33,787 nucleotides of DNA from Gordonia desulfuricans NBRC 100010 (GCF_001485495.1 NZ_BCNF01000099.1:1-33787), one strand, 5' to 3'. Counted from the first letter of the stretch, positions 9,014 through 17,515 are shown. Made by a program: numbers and translations. Notes: a model not told the origin generated them from the letters alone.

Positions 9014-11914
9014 ATGCCGATCGATGTTCACGTGTTGGGCGCACTGCGCGTGCAGGTGGACGGTGTCGACGCCGCACTCGGCGGGCCGATGCCCCGGGCA
9101 CTGCTGTCACGACTGCTGATCGCCGGCGGCGACACCGTCCCGGCCTCGGCCCTGATCGACCAACTGTGGCGTGGTGCACCGCCGCGTTCGGCCTCGGGCA
9201 CCCTGCAGGGTTATGTCTCCACCCTGCGACGCGGCATCGAACCCGCGCACGGTCGCGAGACCCCGACGGTTCTCGTCCGCACCGGCGCCGGCTATGCCCT
9301 GCATCTGCCCGACGACGCCCTCGACGCCGACCGCTTCGTGGCGCAGGCCCGGCGTGGGCACGCCGAACTGGCGGCCCGCCGCCCGGAGCAGGCCCGCGAC
9401 CTGTTCGCCGGGGCCCTCGCCATGTGGACGGGCCGGGCCTACGCCGACGCGGAGGGGTGGGAGTTCGCCGAGGTCGAGGCCGACCGGCTGGAATCGTTGC
9501 GCGCCGACGCCGTCGACGGGCACCTCGCGGCGATGTCGGCATGCGGCGACCAGGAACTCGTCATCGCCGAGCTCACCAAACTGCTGCGGACCAACCCGCT
9601 GCGGGAGAAGTGGTGGGAGTTGCTGGCGCTCGCGCAGTACCGGGCGGGACACCAGGCCGAGGCCCTGGAGAGTCTCCGGCGTGCCCGTCGCGTCGTCGCC
9701 GACGAACTCGGTACCGATCCCGGGCCGTCGCTGGTGGCCCTGCACACCGCGATCCTGCGACAGGATCCGTCGCTGTTGCCGACCCGCCCGATCTCGGCCG
9801 GAACCGATTCCGCCGCGGCGGGTGCCGGCGCCGCTCACCCCGGCGCCGATGGCCCGGCCGCAGATCACGTCAGAATCGACCGCGGGACACCCCGACGTCA
9901 CATCCCGACCGCACTGACCTCGTTCGTGGGCCGCGACGCCGAGGTCGCCGAGGTGACCGCGATGCTGCGCACCGAACGTCTGGTCACCGTCACCGGACCC
10001 GGCGGGATCGGCAAGACACGCGTCGCCCTCGCCGTGGCCCAGGGCCGGACGGCAGACGGCGGGGACACCGACGGGCCGTGGTTCCTGGAGTTCTCCGGTG
10101 CCCACGATCACGATGCCGTCGTCGACACCCTGGTGCGGGTGCTGCGGCTGACCGCTCCCGGCGGCCTCGACACCGTCGCATCCCTGCTCGCCGAACGCGA
10201 GACCCTCCTGGTCTTCGACAACTGCGAACACATCGCCGACGAGATCGCCAAGGCCGCCCTGGGTCTGCTCACCGCGTGCCCGCGGCTGTCCATCCTGGCG
10301 ACGAGCCGGGTGCGGCTGGGCGTACCGGGTGAGTCGGTCTACGTGCTCGCCCCGCTGGCCGACGGTGCATCGCTGTTCGCCGAGCGGGCACCGGCGGCCG
10401 CCGGCTTCGAGAACCGCGGCGACATCATCGCCCTGTGCGATGCGCTCGACAACCTGCCGCTGGCCATCGAGCTGGCCGCGGCCCGCAACTCCGTGCTCTC
10501 CGTGCGGCAACTGCGTGAACGCCTCGACGACCGGTTCGCGATGCTCCGCCACGATCGGCGCGGGGCACCGGGCGCCGGCGGTGACCGGCACATCAGCATG
10601 GAGGCCGCGATCGATGCCTCGTACCGGGCGCTCGACGACTCGCAACGGACCCTGTTCGACGCGTTGTCGGTGTTCGAGGGCAGCTTCGACTTCACCGCCG
10701 CGGAGGCGGTGACCGGCCACGGGGTGCGGCTGCTGCCGGACCTCGAGGCGCTGATCGACTCGTCGATGGTGACCGTGATCGGCGGGGACCCGCGTCGCTA
10801 CCGGATTCTGGAGACCCTGCGCCAGTACGCCCGCGAGCATCTCGCCGCCGACGTCGCCGCCGCGATCGACACGGCACATCTGGAGTGGGTGCGCGAGTTC
10901 AGCCGGCCGGTGTTCGCCGGACTGCAGGGCCCCGACAGCCTCGGCTGGACCCGTCGGATCGACGTCGAGATGCCCAACATCCATGCGGCCCTTGTCCGCA
11001 GCCGTACCGACGACCCGGTGGCCTACCTCGAGATCGTCGGCAACATCGTGTGGTACTGGTACCGCCGCGGGCTGATCGACGAGGGGGTCCGGATGCTCGA
11101 CCCGGTGGTCGCGGCCGCCGGCGACCCGGCGGTACCCATCGCTGTTCGGTTGCGCGCGCTGACCGGCGCGATGATGATCGCCTACCTGTGTGGCGACCTC
11201 GCCTCGCTGCTGTCGACGATGGGAGTCGTCGACGGGCTGATCGCCGACGGCGACCTGGGCCTGGAGACCCGGGAGGACCGGTTCGTCTTCGCCGATGCCA
11301 CTCTGACGCTGGGCAACTTCCAGGCGGGGGCCGGACTGGTCGAGGAGGGGTCGGCACGGGCACGGGTGGCACTCGAGATCGCCGCCAGCGACGATCAGGG
11401 CTGGCTGGAGACGGCCGCCCGGATGGTGCTGGGCGCCGCGGCCTTCCGCGCCGGTGATCACGAGACCGCCGGCGTCGAGTTCACCCGGTCGGTGGAGATC
11501 GGTCGCGAGCGCGGACACGACTGGGTGGTCGGGTCGTCGCTGTGGATCCACGCCAAATGCGACATCGCCGGGGGGCGGATCGACGGACCCGCACAACGCA
11601 AACTCGCCGGACTCGTCGACATCACCCGCAGTACCGACGACCTCACCTCCTGGATGACCGCGATCGACACCCTGGCCTGTGTGGCGTTCCGCCGCGGTGA
11701 TCATGCGACGGCCGCCCGGCTGCTCGGTGTGGTCGCCCGGCACACCGAGCGGACCGGGTACCGGCCCGATGCCATGGACATCGTCGACCTCGGTCCGTGG
11801 GTGGCGCAGATCCGCGACGAGGTCGACGACGACGTGTTCGCCGAACACCACGCGATCGGACGTGCACTCACCGATGCCGAGGCCGACGACTTCGTCGCCG
11901 CCTGCCTGTCCTGA
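9014..11914 (+). CDS. Large SARP/AfsR-type transcriptional regulator (BTAD + NB-ARC)
   Basis: A 966-aa cytoplasmic regulator. Residues 1-100 form an OmpR-type winged-helix DNA-binding domain (VHVLGALRVQVDG, then LIDQLWRG and GTLQGYVSTLRR). Residues 105-250 are a bacterial transcriptional activation domain (LFAGALAMWTGRAYAD to RRVVADELGTDPG). A Pro/Ala-rich linker leads to an NB-ARC/STAND ATPase with Walker A GPGGIGKT (328-335) and Walker B LLVFDNCE (398-405). The C-terminal 400 residues look helical and TPR-like. Large SARPs commonly activate antibiotic or secondary-metabolite clusters, and the ATPase gates activation. The start at ATG 9014 is preferred because the conserved domain begins there and a -10-like hexamer is just upstream. 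It lies between the acyl-CoA synthetase and the five-gene enzyme operon, so cluster-situated regulator is the likely role. The effector is unknown. Confidence 0.88.
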   Translation: MPIDVHVLGALRVQVDGVDAALGGPMPRALLSRLLIAGGDTVPASALIDQLWRGAPPRSASGTLQGYVSTLRRGIEPAHGRETPTVLVRTGAGYALHLPDDALDADRFVAQARRGHAELAARRPEQARDLFAGALAMWTGRAYADAEGWEFAEVEADRLESLRADAVDGHLAAMSACGDQELVIAELTKLLRTNPLREKWWELLALAQYRAGHQAEALESLRRARRVVADELGTDPGPSLVALHTAILRQDPSLLPTRPISAGTDSAAAGAGAAHPGADGPAADHVRIDRGTPRRHIPTALTSFVGRDAEVAEVTAMLRTERLVTVTGPGGIGKTRVALAVAQGRTADGGDTDGPWFLEFSGAHDHDAVVDTLVRVLRLTAPGGLDTVASLLAERETLLVFDNCEHIADEIAKAALGLLTACPRLSILATSRVRLGVPGESVYVLAPLADGASLFAERAPAAAGFENRGDIIALCDALDNLPLAIELAAARNSVLSVRQLRERLDDRFAMLRHDRRGAPGAGGDRHISMEAAIDASYRALDDSQRTLFDALSVFEGSFDFTAAEAVTGHGVRLLPDLEALIDSSMVTVIGGDPRRYRILETLRQYAREHLAADVAAAIDTAHLEWVREFSRPVFAGLQGPDSLGWTRRIDVEMPNIHAALVRSRTDDPVAYLEIVGNIVWYWYRRGLIDEGVRMLDPVVAAAGDPAVPIAVRLRALTGAMMIAYLCGDLASLLSTMGVVDGLIADGDLGLETREDRFVFADATLTLGNFQAGAGLVEEGSARARVALEIAASDDQGWLETAARMVLGAAAFRAGDHETAGVEFTRSVEIGRERGHDWVVGSSLWIHAKCDIAGGRIDGPAQRKLAGLVDITRSTDDLTSWMTAIDTLACVAFRRGDHATAARLLGVVARHTERTGYRPDAMDIVDLGPWVAQIRDEVDDDVFAEHHAIGRALTDAEADDFVAACLS

Positions 11915-12139
11915 CGCCCGACGCGACCCGGACCGGAGCCGGCCGGGCCCACACCGGATCTGGGAGGGCCCGGACCTGACGCACACCCGACCCGACATGG
12001 CGGCGAGTATCGCGCCGTCCACTTGGAATCGGCTGGGAACGCCGGGGCCCGCAACCTCAGGCGACTCACAACCGGTGGCGGTGAGACTTCTCGCACCGAG
12101 CCGCCGCACCCGGCGGCCACAGTGGGAGAGGAGCCCACG
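11915..12139. other. Intergenic stretch, nothing recognised
   Basis: 225 bp between the SARP-type regulator and the next plus-strand gene. It holds a ribosome site (GGAGAGGAG near 12125) for the downstream gene. I see no convincing hairpin, promoter hexamer pair or RNA gene. Confidence 0.4.
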
Positions 12140-12853
12140 ATGGACCGTACCGATGTACACGTGAACCGACCGGATGTGCCCCGTCAGGATGTGCCCCGAC
12201 CGGATATGCCCCGACCGGATGTCGACGCGAACCCACGCGACCCCGGCCCGACCGGACCCGGCCGGCGCGGCACCGGGATTGTCCTGGCGGTCGGATCGGT
12301 GACCGTGGCCGTCGGGCTGTCGGCGGTCGCCGACACCGAGGGCTTCGGCATCGTGTCGATGCTCGGCGGGCTTGGCGCCCTGCTGTTCCAGATCGCGCTG
12401 CTCGCCCTGCTCCGGCTGCAGTACGCCGAGCGGGCGATGACGCGGCCGGGCGCCACGGGTTCGGTGGCGCGGATCGGCTACCTGATCCAGGCGGTACTGC
12501 TGTGTGGGGCGATCTGTTCGACCGTCCTCGACGCGTTCTGGCTGATCCACGGTTCGGTGCTGTGGGCGGTCTTCGACACGTGCTGGCCGCTGTCGATGCT
12601 GGGCATGGTGGTCATCGGGGTCCGCGTGGCGATCGCCGGCCGCTGGCAGGGATGGCTCCGATGGCAGACGCTGTTCGCACAGAGCTGGCTGCTGTGGGGC
12701 GTACCCCTCGCCGCGCTCGGCACCGCAGGGCTCTATGTGGGTGCGGCGCAGTTCGTACTCGGCTACGGGGTGCTCGGTGTCCTGCTGGCCACCCGGGGGC
12801 GGGATGTGGTCGCGCCGCTCGGGAACAACCCGGCCCCGGCGGACCGGTCATGA
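12140..12853 (+). CDS. Multi-spanning membrane protein of unknown family
   Basis: A 237-aa protein. The first 50 residues are hydrophilic and hold four copies of a five-residue repeat (RPDVP, RQDVP, RPDMP, RPDV). These are encoded by four 15-bp DNA repeats at 12166-12225. After a Gly/Pro/Arg-rich stretch come about six hydrophobic helices, with WLIHGSVLWAVFDTCWPLSMLG in the middle, so it is an integral membrane protein. I do not recognise a family. The ATG at 12140 is chosen for its strong GGAGAGGAG ribosome site. It follows the regulator in the same direction and may be cotranscribed. Its last 91 bp overlap the 3' end of the aminotransferase gene on the other strand. Transport or sensing roles are possible but unsupported. 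Confidence 0.72.
   Translation: MDRTDVHVNRPDVPRQDVPRPDMPRPDVDANPRDPGPTGPGRRGTGIVLAVGSVTVAVGLSAVADTEGFGIVSMLGGLGALLFQIALLALLRLQYAERAMTRPGATGSVARIGYLIQAVLLCGAICSTVLDAFWLIHGSVLWAVFDTCWPLSMLGMVVIGVRVAIAGRWQGWLRWQTLFAQSWLLWGVPLAALGTAGLYVGAAQFVLGYGVLGVLLATRGRDVVAPLGNNPAPADRS
12166..12225. repeat. Four 15-bp tandem repeats inside a gene
   Basis: Units at 12166, 12181, 12196 and 12211 follow the pattern CCGACCGGATGTGCC with one to three changes each. They are in frame and give the Arg-Pro-Asp-Val-Pro repeat of the membrane protein N-terminus. Copy number in such arrays often varies between strains. Confidence 0.8.
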
Positions 12854-13965
12854 CGACGGAGCGGGTCCCCCGGACCCGCGGCGAGGGCGTCGAGCACCCG
12901 ATCGGTGACCGCGGCATCGGCGACGGTCAGCCGGAAGCCGTGGTCGCCCACCGTCCGCCCGTGCAGACCTGCCGCCGCCAGCAGCCGGCCCGCCGCCCGT
13001 CCCTGGGCGCCGGGCAGGTAGACGAAGTTGGCCTGGCTGACCGGCACATGCCAGCCGAGGGCGGTCGAGGTGTGCACCAGCCGATCGCGCTGCGCACGCG
13101 TTGCGGCCACGCGCTGCGCGAGTTCGGTCCGGGCGGCCAACGCCACCGGAAGTGCCGCGGCCGCAGCCGAACTCACCGCGAAGGGCATCTCGAAGCGCCG
13201 GGTCTCGGTGATCACCGACGGATGTCCGACGGCATATCCGATGCGGACCGCGGCCAGGCCGTAGGCCTTCGACAGCGTCCGGAGGACGACGAGTTCCGAC
13301 GACGCCTCGAGTAGTGCGCACAGGTCCGGCGGGTCCGTGCAGTACTCGACGTAGGCCTGATCGAGCAGGATCCGCACACCGTCGGGGCAGTCGGTCGCGA
13401 AGCGCCGCAATGCATCGCCGTCGACGCACGCCCCGGTCGGATTGTGCGGGGAGCAGATGATCACGGCGGCCGTCGCCGGTCCGATCGCGGCGCGCAGGGC
13501 GTGCACGTCGGGACGACCCGCCGGGTCGGTACCGACCCCGACCAGCCGGGCGCCGAGCGCATCGGCGATCAACGCGAACCCGTCGAATGTGGTTGTGGCC
13601 GTGACGATCTCCGGGAACAGGACCCCACGCCGGGCCGCCCGGTCCACGGCGGCGGCGAGCAGCGTGTGCGCCACGGCGGTGCCGCCCGGTCCGACGGTGA
13701 CGTGCTCGGGGGTCAGCGGGAATCCGCAGGTCCCCGCGCCGTCGGTGTTCGCCCCGTGGGTGTTCGGTCGGTGGGTGTTCGCCCCGTGGGTGGTCGGTCC
13801 GTCGGCGCGCAGGTGGTCGGCGACGACGCGTCGCGAGCGTTCGGGCCGGAACTCCGGATAGCGGTGGGCGGCATCGGCCGACTGCGCCAGTGCCCGGGTC
13901 ACCGACGGCAACGGGGGGAAGAACGACTCGTTGAGGTCCAGCCGGACCGGCGGTGCGATGGTCAC
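12763..13965 (-). CDS. PLP-dependent aminotransferase, HisC-like (class I/II)
   Basis: A 400-aa fold-type I aminotransferase. It has SPHNPTG (172-178, Asn175 near the cofactor ring), LDQAYVEY (Asp202, Tyr205), and TLSKAYGLAAVRIGY with the Schiff-base lysine at 233. The overall pattern is closest to histidinol-phosphate or aromatic aminotransferases. Residues 58-78 hold a Thr-His-Gly-Ala-Asn-rich insertion coded by 15-bp repeats (13745-13804) in a loop that is normally short. The GTG at 13965 overlaps the stop of the KAS III-like gene (GTGA) and is preferred to a GTG at 13980. About 36 residues after the normal end of the fold are Arg/Ser/Pro-rich and come from the region overlapping the opposite gene. 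As the last gene of the operon it probably aminates a keto product or makes a keto-acid precursor. A misplaced histidine-pathway gene is less likely. Confidence 0.87.
   Translation of the reverse strand: MTIAPPVRLDLNESFFPPLPSVTRALAQSADAAHRYPEFRPERSRRVVADHLRADGPTTHGANTHRPNTHGANTDGAGTCGFPLTPEHVTVGPGGTAVAHTLLAAAVDRAARRGVLFPEIVTATTTFDGFALIADALGARLVGVGTDPAGRPDVHALRAAIGPATAAVIICSPHNPTGACVDGDALRRFATDCPDGVRILLDQAYVEYCTDPPDLCALLEASSELVVLRTLSKAYGLAAVRIGYAVGHPSVITETRRFEMPFAVSSAAAAALPVALAARTELAQRVAATRAQRDRLVHTSTALGWHVPVSQANFVYLPGAQGRAAGRLLAAAGLHGRTVGDHGFRLTVADAAVTDRVLDALAAGPGDPLRRHDRSAGAGLFPSGATTSRPRVASRTPSTP
13745..13804. repeat. 15-bp tandem repeats inside the aminotransferase gene
   Basis: Three close units of GTGTTCGCCCCGTGG type (13745, 13760, 13775) and a diverged fourth (13790) sit in frame. 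They give a loop rich in Asn, Thr, His and Gly. The period equals that of the repeat in the neighbouring membrane-protein gene, but the sequence differs. Confidence 0.75.
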
Positions 13966-15002
13966 GACCTCCCGTTCCACCGCAGGGCGGCCGCGGCCGC
14001 ATAGTCACCGGCGTGGGCGAAGGCCGCGGCCATGACCACCGAACCCGGCGCGACCCGGCCTGCGGTGATGGCCGCATCGAGGGTCATCGGGATTCCCACC
14101 GCGAACAGGTTCCCGCACGTGTCGAAGGTGTCGGGGTGTCGTTCCTCCGGGAGTTCGAGGGCCTCCCGCCAGTTCCGGAGGAAGATCCGGTTGGGCTGGT
14201 TGGTGACCAGCAGGTCGAGGTCGGCGGGCCGGATCCCGATCTCGTCGGCCACCGCCATCGCCACCTCGGGCACCATCCGGTTGCCCCGGGCGAGCACCTT
14301 GGTGACCTTGGCCTCGGTGAACCCGACGTGGATCTGGCCGGGACCGGCCTCCCAGTACTTGCGGTCGGGGTGGGCGACCGACGTCATGTCGCCGGAGTAC
14401 TCGCCGAAGCTGCGCGAGGCGATGCCGAGTACCGGATTGGCGTCCTCGTCGAGGGTGACGACGGCGACCGCGGCACCGTCACCGGGAATGGCGGCCTGCG
14501 CCTTTCCGCGCACCTGTTCCTGGGTGAAGATCTGGCCGGCGCTGTTCTGCGCCAGGCCGATCAGCGCCTTGCGACCGCGGCCGCCGCGCAACAGCGATCC
14601 GGCCACGTCGATCATGTGCACGAACGCCGCACACCCACCGTTGTGAACGTCGAGGACCAGCGACGGGGTCAGGCCCAGCCGGTGTACCACCTCACCCACA
14701 CATCCGCGGACCGGCACCTCGGGGAGCTGACTGTGGGTCAGCACGATGTCGACGTCGTCGAGATGGCCGGGCCCGTGCCGATCGAGCAGAACCCGTGCGG
14801 CGGCGACGATCATGTCGGCCGACGACTCGCCGTCGGCGGCGTGATGACGGAAGGCCGGCGCCCGGAACATGACGCTGTCGGCGAGGGTGTCGTCCTCGGC
14901 GAAGCCGGCGAAATACTCTGCCGGGACCCGATTCTCGGGCAGATAGGTCGCGAGGTCGGCCAACGCCACCGCCGTCGGATCAGGGGAGTGCAAGGCGGTC
15001 AT
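13962..15002 (-). CDS. KAS III (FabH)-like thiolase-fold enzyme with altered triad
   Basis: A 346-aa thiolase-superfamily protein. The nucleophile is Cys124 in DVHNGGCAAF (FabH: NAACAGF). The position of the catalytic His of FabH (PHQANLRI) is here TNQPNRI, so His is replaced by Asn268. The third residue, Asn298 in CGNLFAVGIP (FabH: GNTSAASIP), is kept. Without the His, ordinary decarboxylative condensation with malonyl-ACP should be impaired. Non-decarboxylating acyl transfer or ester/amide or C-C bond formation on an unusual acceptor is more likely, by analogy with KAS III-like acyltransferases of secondary metabolism. The ATG at 15002 overlaps the upstream stop (ATGA). It is one of five coupled genes (oxidase, ThDP enzyme, SRPBCC, KAS III-like, aminotransferase). 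No acyl carrier protein is seen nearby, so CoA thioesters are the probable substrates. Confidence 0.85.
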   Translation of the reverse strand: MTALHSPDPTAVALADLATYLPENRVPAEYFAGFAEDDTLADSVMFRAPAFRHHAADGESSADMIVAAARVLLDRHGPGHLDDVDIVLTHSQLPEVPVRGCVGEVVHRLGLTPSLVLDVHNGGCAAFVHMIDVAGSLLRGGRGRKALIGLAQNSAGQIFTQEQVRGKAQAAIPGDGAAVAVVTLDEDANPVLGIASRSFGEYSGDMTSVAHPDRKYWEAGPGQIHVGFTEAKVTKVLARGNRMVPEVAMAVADEIGIRPADLDLLVTNQPNRIFLRNWREALELPEERHPDTFDTCGNLFAVGIPMTLDAAITAGRVAPGSVVMAAAFAHAGDYAAAAALRWNGRS

Positions 15003-15676
15003 GAACGCATCCAATCGGGGGTCAGGGGCAGTCCGGCGCGGTGCCGGTGCTCGGCGATGGCGGTGAGGTTGTCCAACTCGATCTGATGACCGGCCGCGAA
15101 CATGTCCCACAGGTCCCCGACCCATTCCTCGCGTCCCTCGGGCGCGGTCTTCGGGTAGGGGTTGGCGTCGTAGAAGGGATGGCGGCAGTTGTTCCACAAC
15201 ACCACCGATCCGGGCTTGTTCAGCACCAACTGGGCGTCGACCACGCGCATCAGATAGATCATCCACAGGTGCTCGCCCTGGTCCCAGGCGCAGTGGTAGT
15301 CGACGGTCATGGCGTCGGGGTTGGCGACGGTGCGGACGTAGAACTCGGTGTCGGTGGACAGCCGGTCACGGCCCATCCACAGGTCGGGGGTTCCGGTCGG
15401 CCGGAGGTAGCGGGTGCTGTAGGTCCACTCCTCCAGCGAACGGGTGTCGGCGAGCCACTCGTAGAGCTCGCGCGGGGGAGCGTCGACGTAGCCCTGTACC
15501 GGGCAGTAGCTGCCGTAGACCCGTTCGTGCGGATAGACCGACCGCATCATGTCGATCACCGTCGGCGTCATCTCGGCGCGGGTGTGGGTCTCGGCCCGGA
15601 TCACGCCGTCGAGGGTGACGCCGTCGAGGTCGGCGAGCGGGGTCGACGATCCGGTAGGTGGTGGTGTCGCGGTCAT
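14999..15676 (-). CDS. SRPBCC (START-like) domain protein
   Basis: A 225-aa soluble protein. After about 50 residues, the stretch SYCPVQGYVDAPPRELYEWL followed by ADTRSLEEWT has the start of an SRPBCC/START-like helix-grip fold, which encloses a hydrophobic ligand. Polyketide cyclases, aromatases and lipid-transfer proteins share this fold. The middle is rich in Trp, Tyr and Cys (AWDQGEHLWMIYLMRV, WNNCRHPFYDANPYP), more than in a typical stress-type member, and about 40 C-terminal residues extend past the domain. ATG 15676 follows a GAGGA ribosome site, 7 bp after the stop of the ThDP-enzyme gene. Its stop overlaps the ATG of the KAS III-like gene. A cyclase or dehydratase acting on the product of those enzymes is a sensible guess. 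I cannot place it in a named subfamily. Confidence 0.7.
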   Translation of the reverse strand: MTATPPPTGSSTPLADLDGVTLDGVIRAETHTRAEMTPTVIDMMRSVYPHERVYGSYCPVQGYVDAPPRELYEWLADTRSLEEWTYSTRYLRPTGTPDLWMGRDRLSTDTEFYVRTVANPDAMTVDYHCAWDQGEHLWMIYLMRVVDAQLVLNKPGSVVLWNNCRHPFYDANPYPKTAPEGREEWVGDLWDMFAAGHQIELDNLTAIAEHRHRAGLPLTPDWMRS

Positions 15677-15683
15677 GGGGTCC

Positions 15684-17507
15684 TCACAGGAAGGGGGCGA
15701 AGGGTGGGATCTCGTGTGCCGGGGTGTCGACGACGAGGCAGTTGGGTCCGGGTTCGGCGAACAGTTCGGCTGCGGCCGCGCGGACGGCGGCGGCATCGCC
15801 GGCGCGGCGGACCGACATCGTGGCGAACATCGCGTCGAGTCCGGCGGCGATGTCGGCCTCGCCGAATCGGTTGACGGTGGGAGTGCCGGGGAAGTACAGG
15901 TTCTCGCGCACCAGACACATGCCGTGGGCGTTGTTGTTCAGCACCACCAGGGTCACCGGTGCGCCGTACTCGACGGCCGTGTGGATCTCGAAGCCGTGCA
16001 TCAGGAAGGCGCCGTCACCGGCGATGATCACCGTGCGCGGCAGCCGCCGATCCCTTTCTCGGGCAGCGGGATCGGTGGAACGCTCGCGCGTATCGGTGCC
16101 GATCGCGGCACCGATCCCGGCGGCGATCGCATACCCCATCCCGCCCATGCCGAGGGCGACGACGAAACGTCCGTCACCGAACGGCAGATGGTGGACGGCA
16201 CTCGCGCCGGTGTTACCCGCATCGGCAAAAACCGTTGTCCCCGAGGGGAGTACGGCGCCGATGTGTTCGACCACCGTGCGCATGCTCGGTCCGGGCCCGG
16301 TGGCCGGGGTGGGAAGGTACTCGAGCGGATACCGGGTGACATGAGACGGGGTGGTGTCAGACGAGGTGCCGTCAGATGTGGTGGTGTGCGAGCTGATGGC
16401 GCCGGACCGTACCGGAGCCGGCGGGATGCGTTCGCGCACGGCCCGGACGAGGGTGTCGAGGGCGGTGCGGAGGTCGTCGACCCCGATGGTCCGGTCGACG
16501 CCGGGGAGCCGCGGCGCGTATCGGCCCACGTGGGTGATCACCGTGTCGCGCAGCGCCGCGTCCAGACCGGCGCGGTCGGTGGCCGACAGACGGCATCCGA
16601 TGGCCAGGCAGACCTCGGCCTCCTCGACGGCCCGGTGCGCCGACGGATGTCCCATCACGCCGGTGACCCCGGCGGTGCGGTCGGTGGCGAGATCGCGCCC
16701 GCCCGGCGACACCACATGGGCGGCGTCGAGCACCGTGAGCAGCCCGGCGAGCTCGGCGAGCGGTCGGGCGCGCGAGGCCTCCTCACCGGTCCACACGCAG
16801 ATCCGTGCACCGTCGGTGACGGCCCGGGCCAGGTCGTCGGCGAGGGAGTCGATCTCGGAGTGCCGAAGTCGGGCGTGCGGCGTCGCCGGCGGAGGCGTGT
16901 CACCGGACGGCGACTCCGTCGGGAGCATCGCCGCCTGCACGTCTTTGGGCAGCACCAGCGCGGCGGGTAGACCCGACCGCAGGACCGCCGACACCTCGTC
17001 GTAGGCGTCGTCGATCCGGGTGGGATCGTCGACGACGCGCACCGCCCCCACCACCCCGGACAGCACCCGCGCGATGTCGGGGGTGTCCGGGAACGACGCC
17101 ATGTCCTGGAACGCCCCACGGCCGACGCCGGGACGTGGCGCCGTACCGACGAGGGCGAGGACCGGAACCCGGCTGTCGTAGGACTCGGCCAGTGCGGCGA
17201 CCACATTCATCGCGCCACCGCCCGAGGTGGTGACGACGACGGCAGGTGTGTCGGTGATGCGCACCAGGCCGTCGGCCATCGCACCCGCGCCGAACTCGTG
17301 TTTGGCGACCACGACGCGGAGGCGGTGCTCGAGTGCCGCCGCGTCGAAGAGGTCTTCGGAGTTGGCGCCGTGCACACCGAAGATCGTCGTCACCCCACTC
17401 GCGGCGAGCCGCGCCATGAGGTGATCGGCGAGCCGCGTCATACCGGGTTCGTCATGCCCGGAGATGTCGCGGCCGGCGGACCCGGAGGCCGATCCGATGA
17501 TCGTCAT
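15684..17507 (-). CDS. Thiamine diphosphate-dependent enzyme (acetolactate synthase-like)
   Basis: A 607-aa ThDP enzyme with the usual Pyr, central and PP domains. Residues 24-190 form the Pyr domain, with the conserved glutamate at 71 (KHEFGAGAMADG). The central domain spans about 210-360. The PP domain begins near 405 and has the cofactor motif GDG (497-499) to NNN (524-526), with the normal spacing of about 28 residues. It resembles acetolactate synthases and 2-oxo-acid decarboxylases, which make or break C-C bonds next to a carbonyl. There is a low-complexity Ser/Thr/Asp-rich insertion (about 368-392) before the PP domain and an Arg-rich loop (about 472-492). ATG 17507 is 8 bp after the oxidase stop with a weak ribosome site; ATG 17441 (MTRLADHL) is a plausible alternative. 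A regulatory ilvN-type subunit is absent, so a branched-chain amino acid role is unlikely. Confidence 0.85.
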   Translation of the reverse strand: MTIIGSASGSAGRDISGHDEPGMTRLADHLMARLAASGVTTIFGVHGANSEDLFDAAALEHRLRVVVAKHEFGAGAMADGLVRITDTPAVVVTTSGGGAMNVVAALAESYDSRVPVLALVGTAPRPGVGRGAFQDMASFPDTPDIARVLSGVVGAVRVVDDPTRIDDAYDEVSAVLRSGLPAALVLPKDVQAAMLPTESPSGDTPPPATPHARLRHSEIDSLADDLARAVTDGARICVWTGEEASRARPLAELAGLLTVLDAAHVVSPGGRDLATDRTAGVTGVMGHPSAHRAVEEAEVCLAIGCRLSATDRAGLDAALRDTVITHVGRYAPRLPGVDRTIGVDDLRTALDTLVRAVRERIPPAPVRSGAISSHTTTSDGTSSDTTPSHVTRYPLEYLPTPATGPGPSMRTVVEHIGAVLPSGTTVFADAGNTGASAVHHLPFGDGRFVVALGMGGMGYAIAAGIGAAIGTDTRERSTDPAARERDRRLPRTVIIAGDGAFLMHGFEIHTAVEYGAPVTLVVLNNNAHGMCLVRENLYFPGTPTVNRFGEADIAAGLDAMFATMSVRRAGDAAAVRAAAAELFAEPGPNCLVVDTPAHEIPPFAPFL

Positions 17508-17515
17508 CGGGCCGC

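Noticed and set aside
9107..12550. Very long open frame on the minus strand opposite the SARP-type regulator (over 1100 codons)
   Set aside because: It is antisense to a gene with clear domains. Its translation is low-complexity (Gly, Asp, His, Arg, Gln-rich) with no domain, as expected for a shadow frame in GC-rich DNA.
12763..13965. Histidine biosynthesis gene hisC
   Set aside because: No other his genes are nearby and it is coupled to a KAS III-like gene; only the fold resembles HisC.
15684..17507. Acetolactate synthase for branched-chain amino acids (ilvB)
   Set aside because: No ilvN or ilvC follows, and the operon partners are unrelated to that pathway.
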